Shown here: one piece after another, positions 20,701-34,152 of the stretch | How the letters are laid out: each line of letters starts with the position of its first letter | Position numbering within the stretch: position 1 is the first letter of the stretch | Assembly: GCA_936450465.1 (NCBI GenBank) | Contig: OW388302.1 | Location: 17,995,569 to 18,059,568, forward strand | Length of the DNA stretch: 64,000 nt | Reading direction: 5' to 3' | Source: Gibbula magus | Lineage: Eukaryota > Mollusca > Gastropoda > Trochida > Trochidae | The notes under the pieces: generated by a model | Told to the model about the DNA's origin: nothing | Databases searched by the model: none | Seen by the model: only the letters and a program-made list of their open reading frames with translations | Made by a program: the position numbers and the translations under genes

Positions 20701-21378
20701 ATTTTTAAACATCAAGGGTATTGTTATGGCTCAATTTACATCCACAAGTGCATGCTCAAAGCGCTACCAGCATTATTACCCTGGTCTGACCAAAGCTGAC
20801 ATACATATATACATATAAGTTTTGTCAGTCTAGAGAAATAATTATGAAGACGAGTGTCGTTTGTTTCCAAATAACGACAAAAGTATGTTAACTTTAGATC
20901 GATACGGATTGTTATTGCCTGCATGTGGAGAAATGATTGGGTTGGAATATATGTTACATTTTCCGAGATATTCAGCTTTAAATTTCAACTTTAAATGCAA
21001 ACAACTAACGATCTTGAACTGAAAATCAAGGTAATAAAGCTCAATTGGAATCATTTTCTCACTGTCTTGCAAAATAGACAAGAATCCAGTAATTAGTTCT
21101 TTGAGTTATTGCACTTGTTCATCGTAAATTAAATTCCCAGCTTATCGAGGCTGGGAGATGATACAACACAGTATGTAGAAGCAGCCAATAAACAGTATCT
21201 ATTGTTTAGCAGGTTCTAACACTGTGTCTTAATCCGTAGAGACTACACTTAATGTGTTTAGAAACAAAAAAAAATGTTGAATTGAGTCCACTGAAGTTTA
21301 CATTTGACATATTGAGTATCAATTAATCGCTTCATACAAGAGATACATTTCTTCCACGACCGGGAGTGTATCACTTAC
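20701..21378. other. 3' flank of copy 3; exon 8 not found
   Basis: Exon 8 of the gene family should lie here on the minus strand. I searched for the VLPIK-stop motif and its acceptor and did not see them. No other gene. Confidence 0.45.
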
Positions 21379-21508
21379 CCTTTAACCTCCCCATATCGAG
21401 ATATAAGATGACCCTGACACCAGTAGATATCAAAACAGAGAGTGTTGTATGTGACTGCCTTGGTTGTGTTCAGGTCGTCGCTGTGGTTGTATCTCATTAG
21501 GTGGTGGT

Positions 21509-22065
21509 CACCCATACACACGTTTATGAACAGGTCTGAAAGAAACAACGAATAAATCCTTTATCATCACCACCTGGTCACCCAGGGCTTCCAGTTCAAT
21601 TCGTTTAGGCTGCATAAAAAAAGTTAAATCCTTTATCATCACGAGTCACCCATACACACGTATATGTACAGGTTTGAAAGAAACAACGAATTAATTCTTT
21701 ACCATCACGAGTCACCCATACACACGTTTATGTACAGGTCTGAAAGAAACAACAAATAAATCCTTTATCATCATGACTCACCCATACACACGTTTATGTA
21801 CAGGTCTGAAAGAAACAACAAATAATTCCTTTATCATCACGACTCACCCATACACACGTTTATGTACAGGTCTGAAAGAAACAACGAATACATCCTTTAC
21901 CGTCACTAGTCACCCATACACACGTATATGTACAAGTCTGAAAGAAACAACGAATTAATCCTTTATCATGACGGGTCACCCATACACACGTTAATGTACA
22001 GGTTTGAAAGAAACAACAAATAATTCCTTTATCATCACGGGTCACCCAGAGCTTCCTGCTCCAAT
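21509..22065. repeat. 66-bp minisatellite built from the exon 7 splice acceptor (copy 3)
   Basis: Seven to eight units of 66 bp, starting inside copy 3 exon 7. Each unit contains, on the minus strand, the polypyrimidine tract tttctttcag and the first 28 or so nt of exon 7. Outside the genuine exon, the copied exon start runs into a stop within about ten codons. Confidence 0.88.
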
Positions 22066-23109
22066 CCTTAACATTTGATCCGCAGTTGATATCACGGGTG
22101 TGAAATCAAGTTCTATCAATAATACATAACAACTATCAATGCTAAACAGGGAGTTAGTCATTTGCAATTTACAGTTTTCTCAATAGACAGATTTTGATGG
22201 GTTCCGAAATTTGACTGTTGTGAATATTTTGCATTTGGTGATATCAACACTATCAACGTATTTGAAGTGTGCAAAAACCGTAATTCATAAATGTTTGAAT
22301 ATATGATATGTGTTTCAACCTAACCTCTGTCTCCAATATCATAAAATAATGTTGTCATCCAATTGATGACGTCACAATGATATTTCCTCAATGAAATCAA
22401 GTCCAGATGAGATGGCCTCAAGAAACCAAATGTTGTTTTTATTAAATTCTGAGTTACAGCAATAATGATATCCTCAGCAGATGAAGGTTGATCAATGTCT
22501 GATGATGTTGTTTGCTCAACCAGACGACTTTGACAAGAAACTTGAGCAGAGCACATGAACGTCAATGACGTCAATTGTTAAGTGACGTTTTTACATCCCA
22601 GTGTCTTTTTGTCAATTAATTTAATTACGTTTGTTATTCATGAAATCTGTTTACATTCACATTAAACAGAAATGAATACTCTGAGAAATATTAAACATAT
22701 TTTTAAATGCTCATTTTGTTCTTTCGTTTCTTTTCAAATTGGTGGTGTATATACTTTTGGAAGAAACTTTGTTGCCAATTAAGGAGCTTATTCAACACTT
22801 CTGTACCAGGTACTCACTTGTATTGCCTGATGAACAGAGGTATACATTGGATAAATGTACTTGCCCAAGGCAACGTTATAGGTCACTCACCTATCTTAGT
22901 GGGGAAAGCTAATCACCCCTTCAAACTCTCAGATCCGGCTATGAAGCAGCTCATCCATATGGCGAGCCGTGCTCACTGTTGCTGAACTTCACTGATAGTG
23001 GCCATCTGAGCAATGCATAGGACCACGTACCACCAAAATAGTTAACCTGAATTTGTATTAATTTACTATAGCATATAAGGTACATTGAATATGTTTCTAT
23101 CATACGTTC
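22066..23109. other. Copy 3 intron 6
   Basis: No gene or repeat recognised beyond the minisatellite at its left end. Confidence 0.45.
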
Positions 23110-24215
23110 CAGTCACAACGAAATCTTGTATTTCCCGCACAAGGTGGTCCTTCATATCTTCTCCATGGTAATTGACGCTGAATATCCCCGAGGAGTTATC
23201 ATGGGAGTAGTAGAGGCGTCTGAAACATTATACATGTATTTAGTCCGTGGACGGCTGGTTCAACTCTGGAACCTACAAGGTACTGCCGCAACATGTGCCT
23301 TGTAACAAGTGTATAGTCATGCTGGAAATTGTATAAACTGTATTCTCAAATCGTGGCTTCTTTACATAATTATGTCTACGCACAGTAAAGTTTGGTTTCT
23401 TTTTAGATTGAAATTCACAATATCAGCGACATTTGCAGGTTCCATTATTTAAAACACATTGCCAAGATGGCGCTGTAAGCTTTCTCCCTCAATGATGCCA
23501 TCCTTGGTTACCCAGGGTTTTATATATGCTCCGGTTCTTTCCACTATATCACCCATGCGAAACTCCTTGGCCGGTGTGACGAAGTCAGTATTCAAAGAAA
23601 ATACTCAATACGATAAGACGGAAATGGTCAAGGGAGATAACCGGCTAACTAACAGCTTATATATCATCCTGCTTATAGATATGTAGGGACTTCAAACAGA
23701 GTTCTTAAATTTGGTACTTAGGTTGGGGAACTTGAAGGGCATATACATTTATTGATGTCTGCTATCAAATTCATTGAAAAACCTCTGAAGATTAGAGGTA
23801 TAAGTTGCTTTGTGACTTAAGTGTGAAATGTTCAGACATCTCGACCACTATTTAGGGTTAGAGAAATAAAAGTTGAGGATGTTATTCGGAATAGCATGCT
23901 TTCCATATGAAAGGTTGAGAGGTTGGAAATAAACAATTAGTGGGTTTGAAAGAGTGTTCTAAATTACAAGATGCTTGAAGCTTTACCTGTCAGGGAGCTC
24001 AACTCTGTACATGCTGTGGAGATGTACTTTGTCGTCTATTGTTAAGTTTCCTACTTTATCTTGGTTCTTGTTGATAAAGATGTATGTTCTCGAGCCCGGG
24101 TCATACGCGACCCACTGGAGATTCAATGATTGGTTTCTCGTGTCAAGTAACTTCAGTGACGGTCTTTGTAGTCGAACCATTGTGAAGAGCGTGGTATGGT
24201 TATAGTACAAGATCG

Positions 24216-27050
24216 CTGAAAATAATGAAGTGGGCATAACGTATCGTGATTCAAATCAAACGCGAGCCACGGCCGGCAGGCTGACATATTGACCGTCTCT
24301 TACTTGGTTTGTGTCTGTGCAATCGTTTGTCATGCGTAATACTTACCAAGGACTTTTCTAATTTCATTTAATCATAGTGAAAACTTCGTCTTTGATCTCT
24401 CTAAGTTGCATGTAGCATGTTGAGTATATCATTTTTCATCATGAATTCAAAGCTTAGTGCCTGTATTTAAAATTTAAAGGTTAGATGAAATGACATATGG
24501 TCACATCCGGATTCTTTGAAAAGAGGTTTCAATTTGACAATTGCTCGATTTTAAATTTCTGATAACACGATTGATATAGACAACGAACATTATCGGATGA
24601 AAGAATTATGTTACCAGTAGCATTTTAATGCACATCTCGTAAATGAAAACGAAATGGTTTAATAAAAAGTGTCACTTCAGCACACCAACACACAATTCTC
24701 AGTTTAGCGTACCATATAGATGTTTCTTCCAGATCAAAGGGGAGAAGTGTTATTACAGCAAATTAGTTTGCTCAATTAAGAAGCTGAGTATGTGAGAAGA
24801 AGGAGTGTAATTATGTTTGTACAGATAACAAGTTTACTGGACCGATTCAATTATATAACAAATGGCATGTCGGTGACCGGCGTGTCATATTTGTTTATTG
24901 TCAAACGTCCTGTCGTGGTGACACACAATACACTTAACGCGACATTCAGTCTATTTGTTTTTCTATCTTGCCATTTGCGAAAAGACATTTTTGCTGAAAG
25001 AGGGTTAGCATTTGACCATCTTCTGTTTCCAAGTACCGCCATTGATGGATTTATAGGTTTACAATTTCTATCTTATGTGCATTTGGATATTCATATTGTC
25101 CGTTTGGATACGTTTATAAGGTAAGTTTCTTACATTAATTGACACTCTTGCTGATATGTCAATTTAATACGATGTTTATTTGATTTGATTAACCACGCAT
25201 TTTATTGAAAACATTATTTTATTATCTATTAGATTCTAAATGTTTTAATGTGTTAATAAGTGATAACTAAATCGTAAAATGTAACATTGGGATGCAGTGT
25301 TTTCGTAGGTGGATTCGTAGACGTATTATTATCGTTGATAACCAACTTCCTTTGGTGTTTTAAAATATGTGGTGAGTTGCTTTGATTGTTGTACTGTTAG
25401 TAAATTAGGTTCTCGGTAGATTAACAACTTTAAAAAATCAAGATGTTGTGATGTACTTTGATTGTCGATGGCTTATCGTAGGGCCTACATCGCCGGCGTC
25501 TGCTAATCTCACGTTTGTTGTTTTATTTTATACACAAACATTCTCCAACAAAAATAACAACAACACCGAATATCTGATTTTGTTGTCTCAACTTTACTTC
25601 GTTCATATTATCATATCCTGTTTTCATTTTGTCATCGTATATCTCATCCCCTCAGTAGCATGGATTTAACCTATGTCTACGAACGTCTATGAATCCACCA
25701 TCTTTCACTATTCATATCAATTATATTTGATATATATACCGATATTTTGGGACATTTGTAAAGTGAAACTTGATAACTAACATTACTTGAACAGTTTACA
25801 GCAGAACAGCGGTGTGGCATTGTTGCAAAGCGTAGATAATACAGATCAACTGACCGATTCCCCAGTGTTTTCCATTATAAGTAGTAAGCGGATGTTTACA
25901 TCCCGTCCCTTCTCGTACGTCACTTCTGGTTAACCCCAACTCAGTAAGCCCCGCCACATTTTTCGTTTGTCGCTCGCCGTCGAATGCAGACGATGTTTTT
26001 TGCAAAGTTTAGGGCGGTCTAATTTAATAAATCAACAACCTATTACCCATATTTGGGGTCTCGTTTTCACATATTAGTCTGATGAACCAAATGCTGGTTA
26101 GAATTCAATAGAACATATTTCATTTCAGCCTTCCTTTAAAGAAAAAACGTTGATTCAACCTATCTGTTTCCAAAAATAGCACAGCACTTTGCGCTGAACT
26201 AAAAATAGTCGAAGCTCGTCGATTGACCATACCCAGGATCTTTGTATGACGGCCTTCCAGCAGGGTCTGAGTACTGAGGAGTACTGGGGAGTACTGAAGA
26301 GTACTGAGGAGTTCCAAATGTTTGCAAATGTCACATAACGAATGTTGTGAAACACTTAAGCCGACTGGTGACATAGACTTGGTAAATTAGAATTAAATAC
26401 CGAATGGAGAGATTAACATTATTATTTACCGACCACTTGAAATTCAGAATTAATTTATCTTAAGGCGGTGAAGCATGCCGTTACTACTGAAAATAAGTGA
26501 TCTCAAGAAACGGTAAATAAGTTTTATAAATGGCTCAATAATACTCCTGAATCAATAAAAAGAGTTCCAAAACGGAGGTTCATGATAAGCTTAACTTAAT
26601 GGACAGCTTCTCCCACAAGCCCAAAACTGCTATACTCAAGTGATAAACTAATTTCATCTATATTCCGAGTTCCTAATCAGTTCCGTGATTTGAAGAGCGT
26701 AGGACAAACGAAGTGTGTCATGTTACACAATTTCACAGCAGATTTTAGAAGAGTCAAATCGAACCATCGACTCAGACCAGTGATTCGGTCAACTGTACTG
26801 TAATGGAGTTGATCCGAGCTAATTACAAAATGTGACTAACAGATTACTTTACCGGACTTCTATTATCTAAATAATGCATTTCCATAACATTCTTGAAACG
26901 TAAGTGTCGGAAGTTAAACGAACATTGTTTCTGCATTGACAATACTAAAAAAAAGCTTATAATCGTAATTCCATAGCTAATAGTCCAATCAGAATGTTCC
27001 TTACACACTGTCATCTGCTTATAGTCCAATCAGAATTTCCTGGCATACTC
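24216..27050. other. Copy 3 intron 3, left part
   Basis: No supported gene. Open frames at 24792-25124 and 25448-25669 have no recognisable features. A short GAGTACTG-based repeat is at 26275-26318. Sequence at 26470-26600 has a homologue at 55010-55130 in copy 1, which supports common ancestry of the introns. Confidence 0.5.
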
Positions 27051-27420
27051 TCAGTTTTAATAATTTACTCCAATGAGAATGGTCCTTACATAATCCCATC
27101 TGCTAATAGTTCCTTAGAATGTTGCTTACATAATCCCATCTGCTTATAGTTCCATAGAATGTTGTTTACATAATCCCATCTGCTAATAGTTCCTTAGAAT
27201 GTTGCTTACATAATCCCATCTGCTAATAGTTCCTTAGAATGTTGCTTACATAATCCCATCTGCTAATAGTTCCTTAGAATGTTGCGTACATAATCCCATC
27301 TGCTAATAGCTCCTTAGAATGTTGCTTACATAATCCCGTCTGCTAATAGTTCCTTAGAATGTTCCTTACATAACCCCATCTGCTAATAGTCCAATCAGAT
27401 TATTCCATACATACTCCAAT
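27050..27420. repeat. 40-bp minisatellite, about 9 units
   Basis: Units of 40 bp (gttgcttacataatcccatc followed by tgctaatagttccttagaat) in intron 3 of copy 3. Confidence 0.9.
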
Positions 27421-28379
27421 CTGCTAGAAGTCCAATCAAAATGTCCTTTACACCCTCCGATCTGATAATAGTTAATACAATCTACCATTCGGAATTAAAC
27501 ATAAGTGACGCAGCTATCGACGGTTATCTAGAGTAAATGAATAAGTTGAAACATCATTCTATTGAGTCTTGATAAGTTTATAACAACAAGAATCCAAGCT
27601 TAGGGACATAAAAAAGAACAGTCTTACTTATGAGACCATACAGCATGCCACTTAATGTCATAACTACATATTAAAATGTGTGTAAACACCAATACCTATA
27701 AAACATCTACACATAAAAACACCCTCACGCACGTCAAATAGTTGCCTAGTGTTTACTCACTGACTCCTGTAGCAAACTGCTCGTGTATTTGTCCTGTAGT
27801 CGTACACGTCATCTTCTTGTCTACTTGACCCCATTTGTCTCCTACAGGTACGGAATCCTTGTCCTTGAGACAGTATACTTAAATAGACAATACATAGAAC
27901 ATAAAATGAATGTATGTGTCTTTCGATTAGGTATCTAATGAGCGAGTACGACACCGGTTTGTCAAATGACGTACTGAACCTACGTTCTGCGCCTACATTT
28001 ACAAAGCTATTTTAATGCTGAAATGTATGTAAGTGTCATACAATGTACATCAATAGTAGTTGTCCACACAGTCCAGATTATATACTCACCAACAATACAA
28101 GCAGTACCCTTGCGTTTCGTCTGAACTCGTATCTTCGTCTCTTGACATGGGGCACGGATCCGCTGCTTAAGAATATAAAACAAAGTTATAGTATGAATAA
28201 TTAATTAAAATTTTGAAATATATATGTTGTATCTATAAATAACCCCCCATGTAAGAACCACTTGAACATATCAAACATTCTAATGGGCAATAAACTGTTG
28301 GAGAAACAAGTAATTGTCACAAACGTGACCATGTCTTCCGCGGCAACTAAGAAATGAGCTAAAAGGATGAACACACAGC

Positions 28380-29035
28380 TAATGTCAAGGTCACCCAAAT
28401 CGAATGGTGTCTGTGTATTCCCCAAATGAAGACTGGTTCCAAATTTACAGACTCTAGGTACAGTGGTTCATGAGATATCACGCTAACAAGATTTTAAAAA
28501 CTGGTCAAAGTCTCTTAGTGACCTTGAAAATAAGTTTAAGGTTACGTAAATCGACTGCTGTCTGCGTATTCCCCAAATAAAAACTGGTACAATATTCCAG
28601 GTAGTCCAGATGCGGTGGTTCATGAGATATCGTGCTACCAACATTTGACAAACAATCAGACACACAGTCAAAACACCATCGATTTGGGTGACCTTGATTT
28701 TATTTTCAAGGTCATCCAAATCGACTGGTATCTGCGTATTCCCCAAATGATGACTAGTACCAAATCTAAAGACTCTAGGTGCAGTGGTTCATGAGATATC
28801 GCACTAAAAAGATTTTATCCCCAAAAATCACCAAGTCTTGTATTGACCTTGAGAATGACTAGTGTCTGCGTATTCTGGTAATGAAGACTGGTACTAAATT
28901 TGAAAACTCTGGGTGCAGGGGTTGATGAGATATCGCGCTAACAAGAAACGGGACGGACGTACGTACGTACGTACGAACGGACGTACGGAGCTGAATACTA
29001 TATCCTCCGCTCCGCGCTCCGCGGCGGCGGGGGCC
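28380..29035. mobile_element. Tandem-unit dispersed repeat (pearl/Helitron-like), copy P1
   Basis: About four degenerate units of 150-170 bp with shared phrases (tgtctgcgtattccccaaat, ttcatgagatatcgc), ending in an ACGT/ACGG microsatellite and a GC-rich hairpin-like tail (28950-29035). Related units occur at 59370-59660. The design (core tandem repeats, microsatellite, terminal hairpin) resembles pearl/HINE elements of bivalves; the assignment is inference. Located in copy 3 intron 1. Confidence 0.6.
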
Positions 29036-30418
29036 AATAAAACCAACCTCACCACAGTACTTTCCATAGGCAACCTATTGATAACTTAAATCTTCAAGTT
29101 ATAATTCTTGAACGATCTGATGCACCGAGTATTGAGCTTGAAAACAGGGGCACTATTACCAATTTATGTTAAGCAATTTCAGAAACAAATGTCAATCGAT
29201 TTTTTAAATCGGTTTTCTGTGCTAGTCTCAGTTTGCTAAAATGCTAATATCTTAAGCTTTGAAAAATCATATTTTTTTAATACACGATGGAATTTTATGA
29301 CTTATTTTGAATAAAGGTGTATTGGCTTTGATGTGATGTATAATATTGAAGGACGCTATTCTGAAAAATAATTTCAAACGGATAGATGAAGAAATCAAAG
29401 TTTACCTGCCATAAAGGTAGAATCCAACATTTTCCTTACAGTCCTATTTATAGCAAAAAATAGTTCTTGAAAGCCAGATGACATGAAATGGACAAGTTCC
29501 TCACTAAAGGGACTGGATGTTCATATCCATGTGATCATTGCAAGAACGTTGAAAGTTCCATTCGCTCATTTTCAAGAATGGGTAAAAAGACGTTTCTGTT
29601 TTTCGTTCCGTTTATTCCTTGGCTAGTGTTATGATTAGTAAATTCACGAGGGGAACACAAAATGAAACAAACAAGTGAGAACAAACAAGTATGATACCAT
29701 TCAATTGTATATTGAATAAAATACTCAACAAAAAAGTTAACGCTTAAATTCAATCAGGCATTAATGTAGAAACATCCAATAGATAAAACATTCCAGGACC
29801 TTCCTTACAGTTCCAAGAATACTACAAAGTAGCTTTTGAAAGTTAGATGACATGAGATGGACATTGAAAACATCAGACATGTGGCTTCTGGAATGTAGCA
29901 GCTAGTTACAGAGACTGAGTGCATATCCTGCTTTACCTTGCAAACACGTTTGTGATCCCAAACCATCTTAACTTAGTTATTTGATAACAATTAAAGAAAA
30001 AAAAATGCTCATAACACTAGGAATTTAGCACTTACCGACGTTGCATGTTTTCAAAACAGCATATCCATCTTATTATCCCTAGTTTGAAACATTCAGTGAG
30101 ATAAAACCGTATAACATTCAGTCGCAGGTGCCATCACAGAACATGCCTTTGTGAATCGACCACCAGACCACGGAGGATGTGCGAGTATAGACATCTTGAC
30201 AGTACCTAAATATTACCTTAACAATAACATTATGTATTACATCATACTGAATATATTCATTCAAACGGTCCTCTCGATTTGGTATAGAATAGAATCGATT
30301 ATATTATAAGTAATAACTGAAATATTGAAATTGAACTCGTTTCCCCCCAGTACTCTTCTCTTTATGAGTGTGATAAAACTCTTTGTACACTTTCTTGTCC
30401 ACAATTTAATATATTTAC
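29036..30418. other. Copy 3 intron 1, right part
   Basis: No gene. Two related segments at 29400-29520 and 29760-29880 share phrases (ttccttacag, agatgacatgagatggac), an old local duplication. Confidence 0.45.
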
Positions 30419-30620
30419 CTTTGGTTTCATGCTACCTCGGTAATGGAACTTTTCCAAAGTGAAGGGTTGATTGATTATACCTAAAGAAGTTACAAAACCC
30501 GCTCCGTGTACACCTCTGTTTGCAAAGCTTGATTCGAAGACGGTTCGGTAAACGCAAGGAAAGATGAACTTTTAACAGACAGACATAAAACACCCCCAGT
30601 ATTAAATTCGTCAACATCAT

Positions 30621-32710
30621 TGAGACATATGAACACACTAAAGTATTTACAAGAACAAACTTTACAGAACACGTTACTCGACTACCTGACAAAGGATAAA
30701 ATAGATACTTGTTCCTAATAGGGTGATTAACTGAGATGCTAAAATACATGCAATAATCGTCATTAGTTATACTTTTTAACTTCTGTAAAGTAGCTCCAGA
30801 ACGTATAGTTTCACCAGAAAAAATGGGATCCCAGTGGATTACTTCGGAAAACTCCAAATTGAAAAAGTTTCTTTGGTACTAGATTTTTGAAAAACTTTGA
30901 AATATGCCATGAATAATTTTGTTAAAATATGACAGTGAGGATATGCATTTTAAGCTTTCTGTTAACTTGACAACATTACAGGGGCGATGAGTTCGCAAAA
31001 TGGTTTATACCTATCGTTAGAGTGTCTCCCCATAGATTAAACGTGCAATAATCATTTATGATTCAATAATGATAACGTTTGTTTATAACAGAATATTGTT
31101 CTATTGCTCTCTGTTCTCTTTAATGTATATGAAGATGATTTTATCTACATGATCTACGTTAAAGCAACTTATAATTTGTTAAGGATCAACTGTTGGTCCA
31201 AGTTTTCAATCGATAAGTTTCTTAGAACATTTGCAACTGAAAGGATTGTATCACAATGTATTTGGAAAAAACCTGGGAAAAGTGAAAATTCTTACTTTGC
31301 ACAGAACAAGACCAAAATCGGCAAATGGTCTATACAAGAAATTCATGATTACACTTGGCAAAACGTTTGCTGATAACAGTTCTCCTAAATGTACCTTAAG
31401 AGGTCTTCATCTACATGAGCTCCCTTATATAGTTCTGTGAAGGTTTCCAACCAATGTTTTTCTTAGAACGTTTGCATATGAAAGGAATGTAAGACAATGT
31501 ATGTGGAAAAAAATGGTAAAAATAAAATATATTACATTGAACAAGACCAATATCATCAAAGTGTCTCATCAAGAAATACATCATTAAACTAAGTTAAGTA
31601 GTGAGATAGACTGATGAGATTTATATGGCTTCTTCATGCAAATAAAAAAAGTGTTATTGTCAATTAATTGATTATAAAAGATCAAGTTTCACAGAGGTGC
31701 AGTTCCTTAGTTATAAGAAATATAATGTTATCAAGTAAGGTTTTCGTATTGGCTAAGTAAAAGTACAGTTTGAAACCTGATATGTTAAATATCAACATGT
31801 TTTTACATATCAGGTATTTTACTTATCTAAACTTACGAAAACCTGCAGATGATTTATCTAACTGGCTATTGACACGTTCCGATAACCCTCTAATGAAGTT
31901 TAGTTAAAGATTTCATTTGTTTAGTAACTTACTACCAGGGACCATGATACTTACTGAAGGAGTTTGCGGGGACCAAAGAAAAGTGTTTACTCATATGGTT
32001 CTTAGATGAGCGGTCTTTACAAAAGTGGCTTTCATTGTATATATATCGCCAAAGGCCCGCATTCTGGTACTTATGTCCATATTGTGTAATGCTTTCACAT
32101 TGGTCACATTTTACTCGCATTGATCCATCTAGGAATTATACGATTTGGAAACATATAGAAACAACAAGATGTGTATAGATGATAAGCTTCTTCATTTGTA
32201 CAATATAGCAGCATTTCGACATACTTTCATCATTTTCAGGCATGTACGTTTTGGTATACGTGTTTCTATAGATGTCAAATTTAATGATAATCAAAACGTA
32301 AGATGGTATGATTGAAATATGAAGAAAGCATGCATGGTGCCTTTTCTCTGCTGCACGTACCAAAATAGTCGTTTGACAATACAATGATATCATTTTATTT
32401 TTACAATCGATTAATTACTATTGAGGCTATACCAATCGCAATGAATCGATTTTTCGATCTATTGTAACAATTTCTCTTTTTATCAGTTTATCTTCTTTAT
32501 TGTCATTATTGCAGCATTTCAGTACAGACACTTTCACCATGTTCCAGCATGGACAAGTGGCAGTCTGGTATATGATCAAGGATTACGCACAAACCTCACT
32601 GATCTTGGCTCAGGTTGTAATGATATGGACTTGACATAACATGACAATAACAACCCAGTACCCGAAGAGTTATGACATTGGTGTTTATTCAGATAATTAA
32701 GGCACAGTAA
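30621..32710. repeat. 5' flank of copy 3, duplicated at 46429-48420
   Basis: Stretches such as 31182-31370 and 32521-32700 match 47188-47370 and 48240-48420 in the same order. The duplication unit thus includes at least 2 kb upstream of exon 1, where the promoter would be. A third, shorter copy of the 31190 segment is at 31440-31600. No clear TATA box or initiator could be chosen. No protein-coding gene is supported. Confidence 0.6.
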
Positions 32711-34097
32711 CGCGGTCTCCCAAGCTACCCAGTCCTTTTGTTTTTGGTAGATATAACATGGACATCTCAAGTTCGATATCTGTTTTCCAATGGTAGCACT
32801 TGTATGCTGAATAAGTATCTTATTGGTGTAAACTTTTGTACATTGTATAATGAAAATAACAATAAACTCTCATGTAAAGTGTATACACAATTATTAGCAA
32901 TTGATAAAAAAATACTGAATATCAATTTGTTTGGCTACATTATGTAATAACAATTTTGAATGATTGTGGTCTGTCATATATTTGGAATGATCAGAATTGT
33001 GTTAACAGAATTTGGCTTCTTTGCAAAGTTGAACAAATTCTAACAGATCAATTTTTCAATGGCAATACGAAAAATCTTTATCATCTAAAGGGAAAACATA
33101 TGATTGTATAAAACCAATGTTTGGTGTTGAAGATTATATTTTTTACCAGCGAAAGTTTCACAGCCTCTGGTGAAATTTAGAACTAGTAATACTCCCAGTT
33201 GAAGTAGGCCGTTGGCATCATATTCCTTATCGATAGAAAATGTTTCATGTGATTTTGGTGACGAATACCAGTATATTTTTTAATGTAACTGTTTGTTAGA
33301 AAAAAAGAAGTAGGTTATTACCATAGTATTGTTGTACAAGACCGAACTATTTTAAACTCAATAGTCTCTTTACGGAAAGAAATTGTACAGTTATTGATAA
33401 GCTCAGTAAATACATCAAATGTATCTTTGAACAAGTTTCAAAACACTTATGATTTTGCCTCGTTGTAATATTGTATTATTACACATGTAAAATATACGAT
33501 GTAGCATTGTGAGAGGGTCAAATCTTGTGTTCACTTACCTTATAACACATGTAAATTGTACTATGTACCACTGTGAGTGGTTTAAGAGAATAAAGACCTT
33601 AACTTGACAGTGAATTCTTGTGTTGACTTACCTTGACCAGCATTTTATATTAGTTTATGTCTGACCTTGCACTGACGCGAGTCGTTCCTTCTTACACGGC
33701 GAATATTTCAATAATGTTCGAGTTCATGCCTGATCCTCTCCAGGGAATTTGTATTGTGAGCCGTCAAGCAACTGCATCCAACAAGAACATGTCCATTGTC
33801 CCTATGTCCATTACATAGCCTTGAGCGAAATAAAGTTCTGTTCTGTCAGACTAGATCACAGTAGCTTCATCAAACAAATATTTGCGCTTGACCCTAGATA
33901 CACATATACATATATCTGCCTACGTTTATAATATATAAAGAAGGTGAGACACTGTACGCCATAAGATGGAAATGGAAACTTTGATCAGTCTACGAATATT
34001 ACAAAGCGTATTTGAGCCAGCAAACAATTCCCGGTCCTATGGCAGGATCCAAGATGGCAGACAGTTTCTCGCCTTCTTCATATGTTATATAGGTAGG

Positions 34098-34152
<55 letters not shown>

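Larger units (their letters stand above)
21379..30620 (-). pseudogene. Secreted-protein family copy 3 (decayed)
   Basis: Minus-strand exons homologous to copy 2: exon 1 30620-30419, exon 2 28162-28090, exon 3 27877-27761, exon 4 24215-23987, exon 6 23219-23110, exon 7 21535-21379. Exons 2, 3, 4 and 7 are open with correct splice sites; exon 4 is 9 nt and exon 6 3 nt different in length, both in frame. Damage: exon 1 has lost 5 nt after the RSGFC motif, giving a stop at 30432. Exon 5 is missing through a deletion between 23700 and 23987, although exons 4 and 6 would still join in phase. The exon 6 donor reads GA instead of GT at 23109-23108. Exon 8 was not found. Sequons NLT (exon 4) and NHS (exon 7) are kept. 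At the protein level it is clearly the same family as copy 2. Confidence 0.78.

Noticed and set aside
21773..22045. Frames repeating TRDDKG...CFFQTCTYTCVWV (also 35983-36237)
   Set aside because: Wrong-frame reading of the 66-bp acceptor repeats; the real exon 7 uses a different frame.
24792..25124. 110-residue ORF in copy 3 intron 3
   Set aside because: No motif, no counterpart in the other copies, length within chance in AT-rich DNA.
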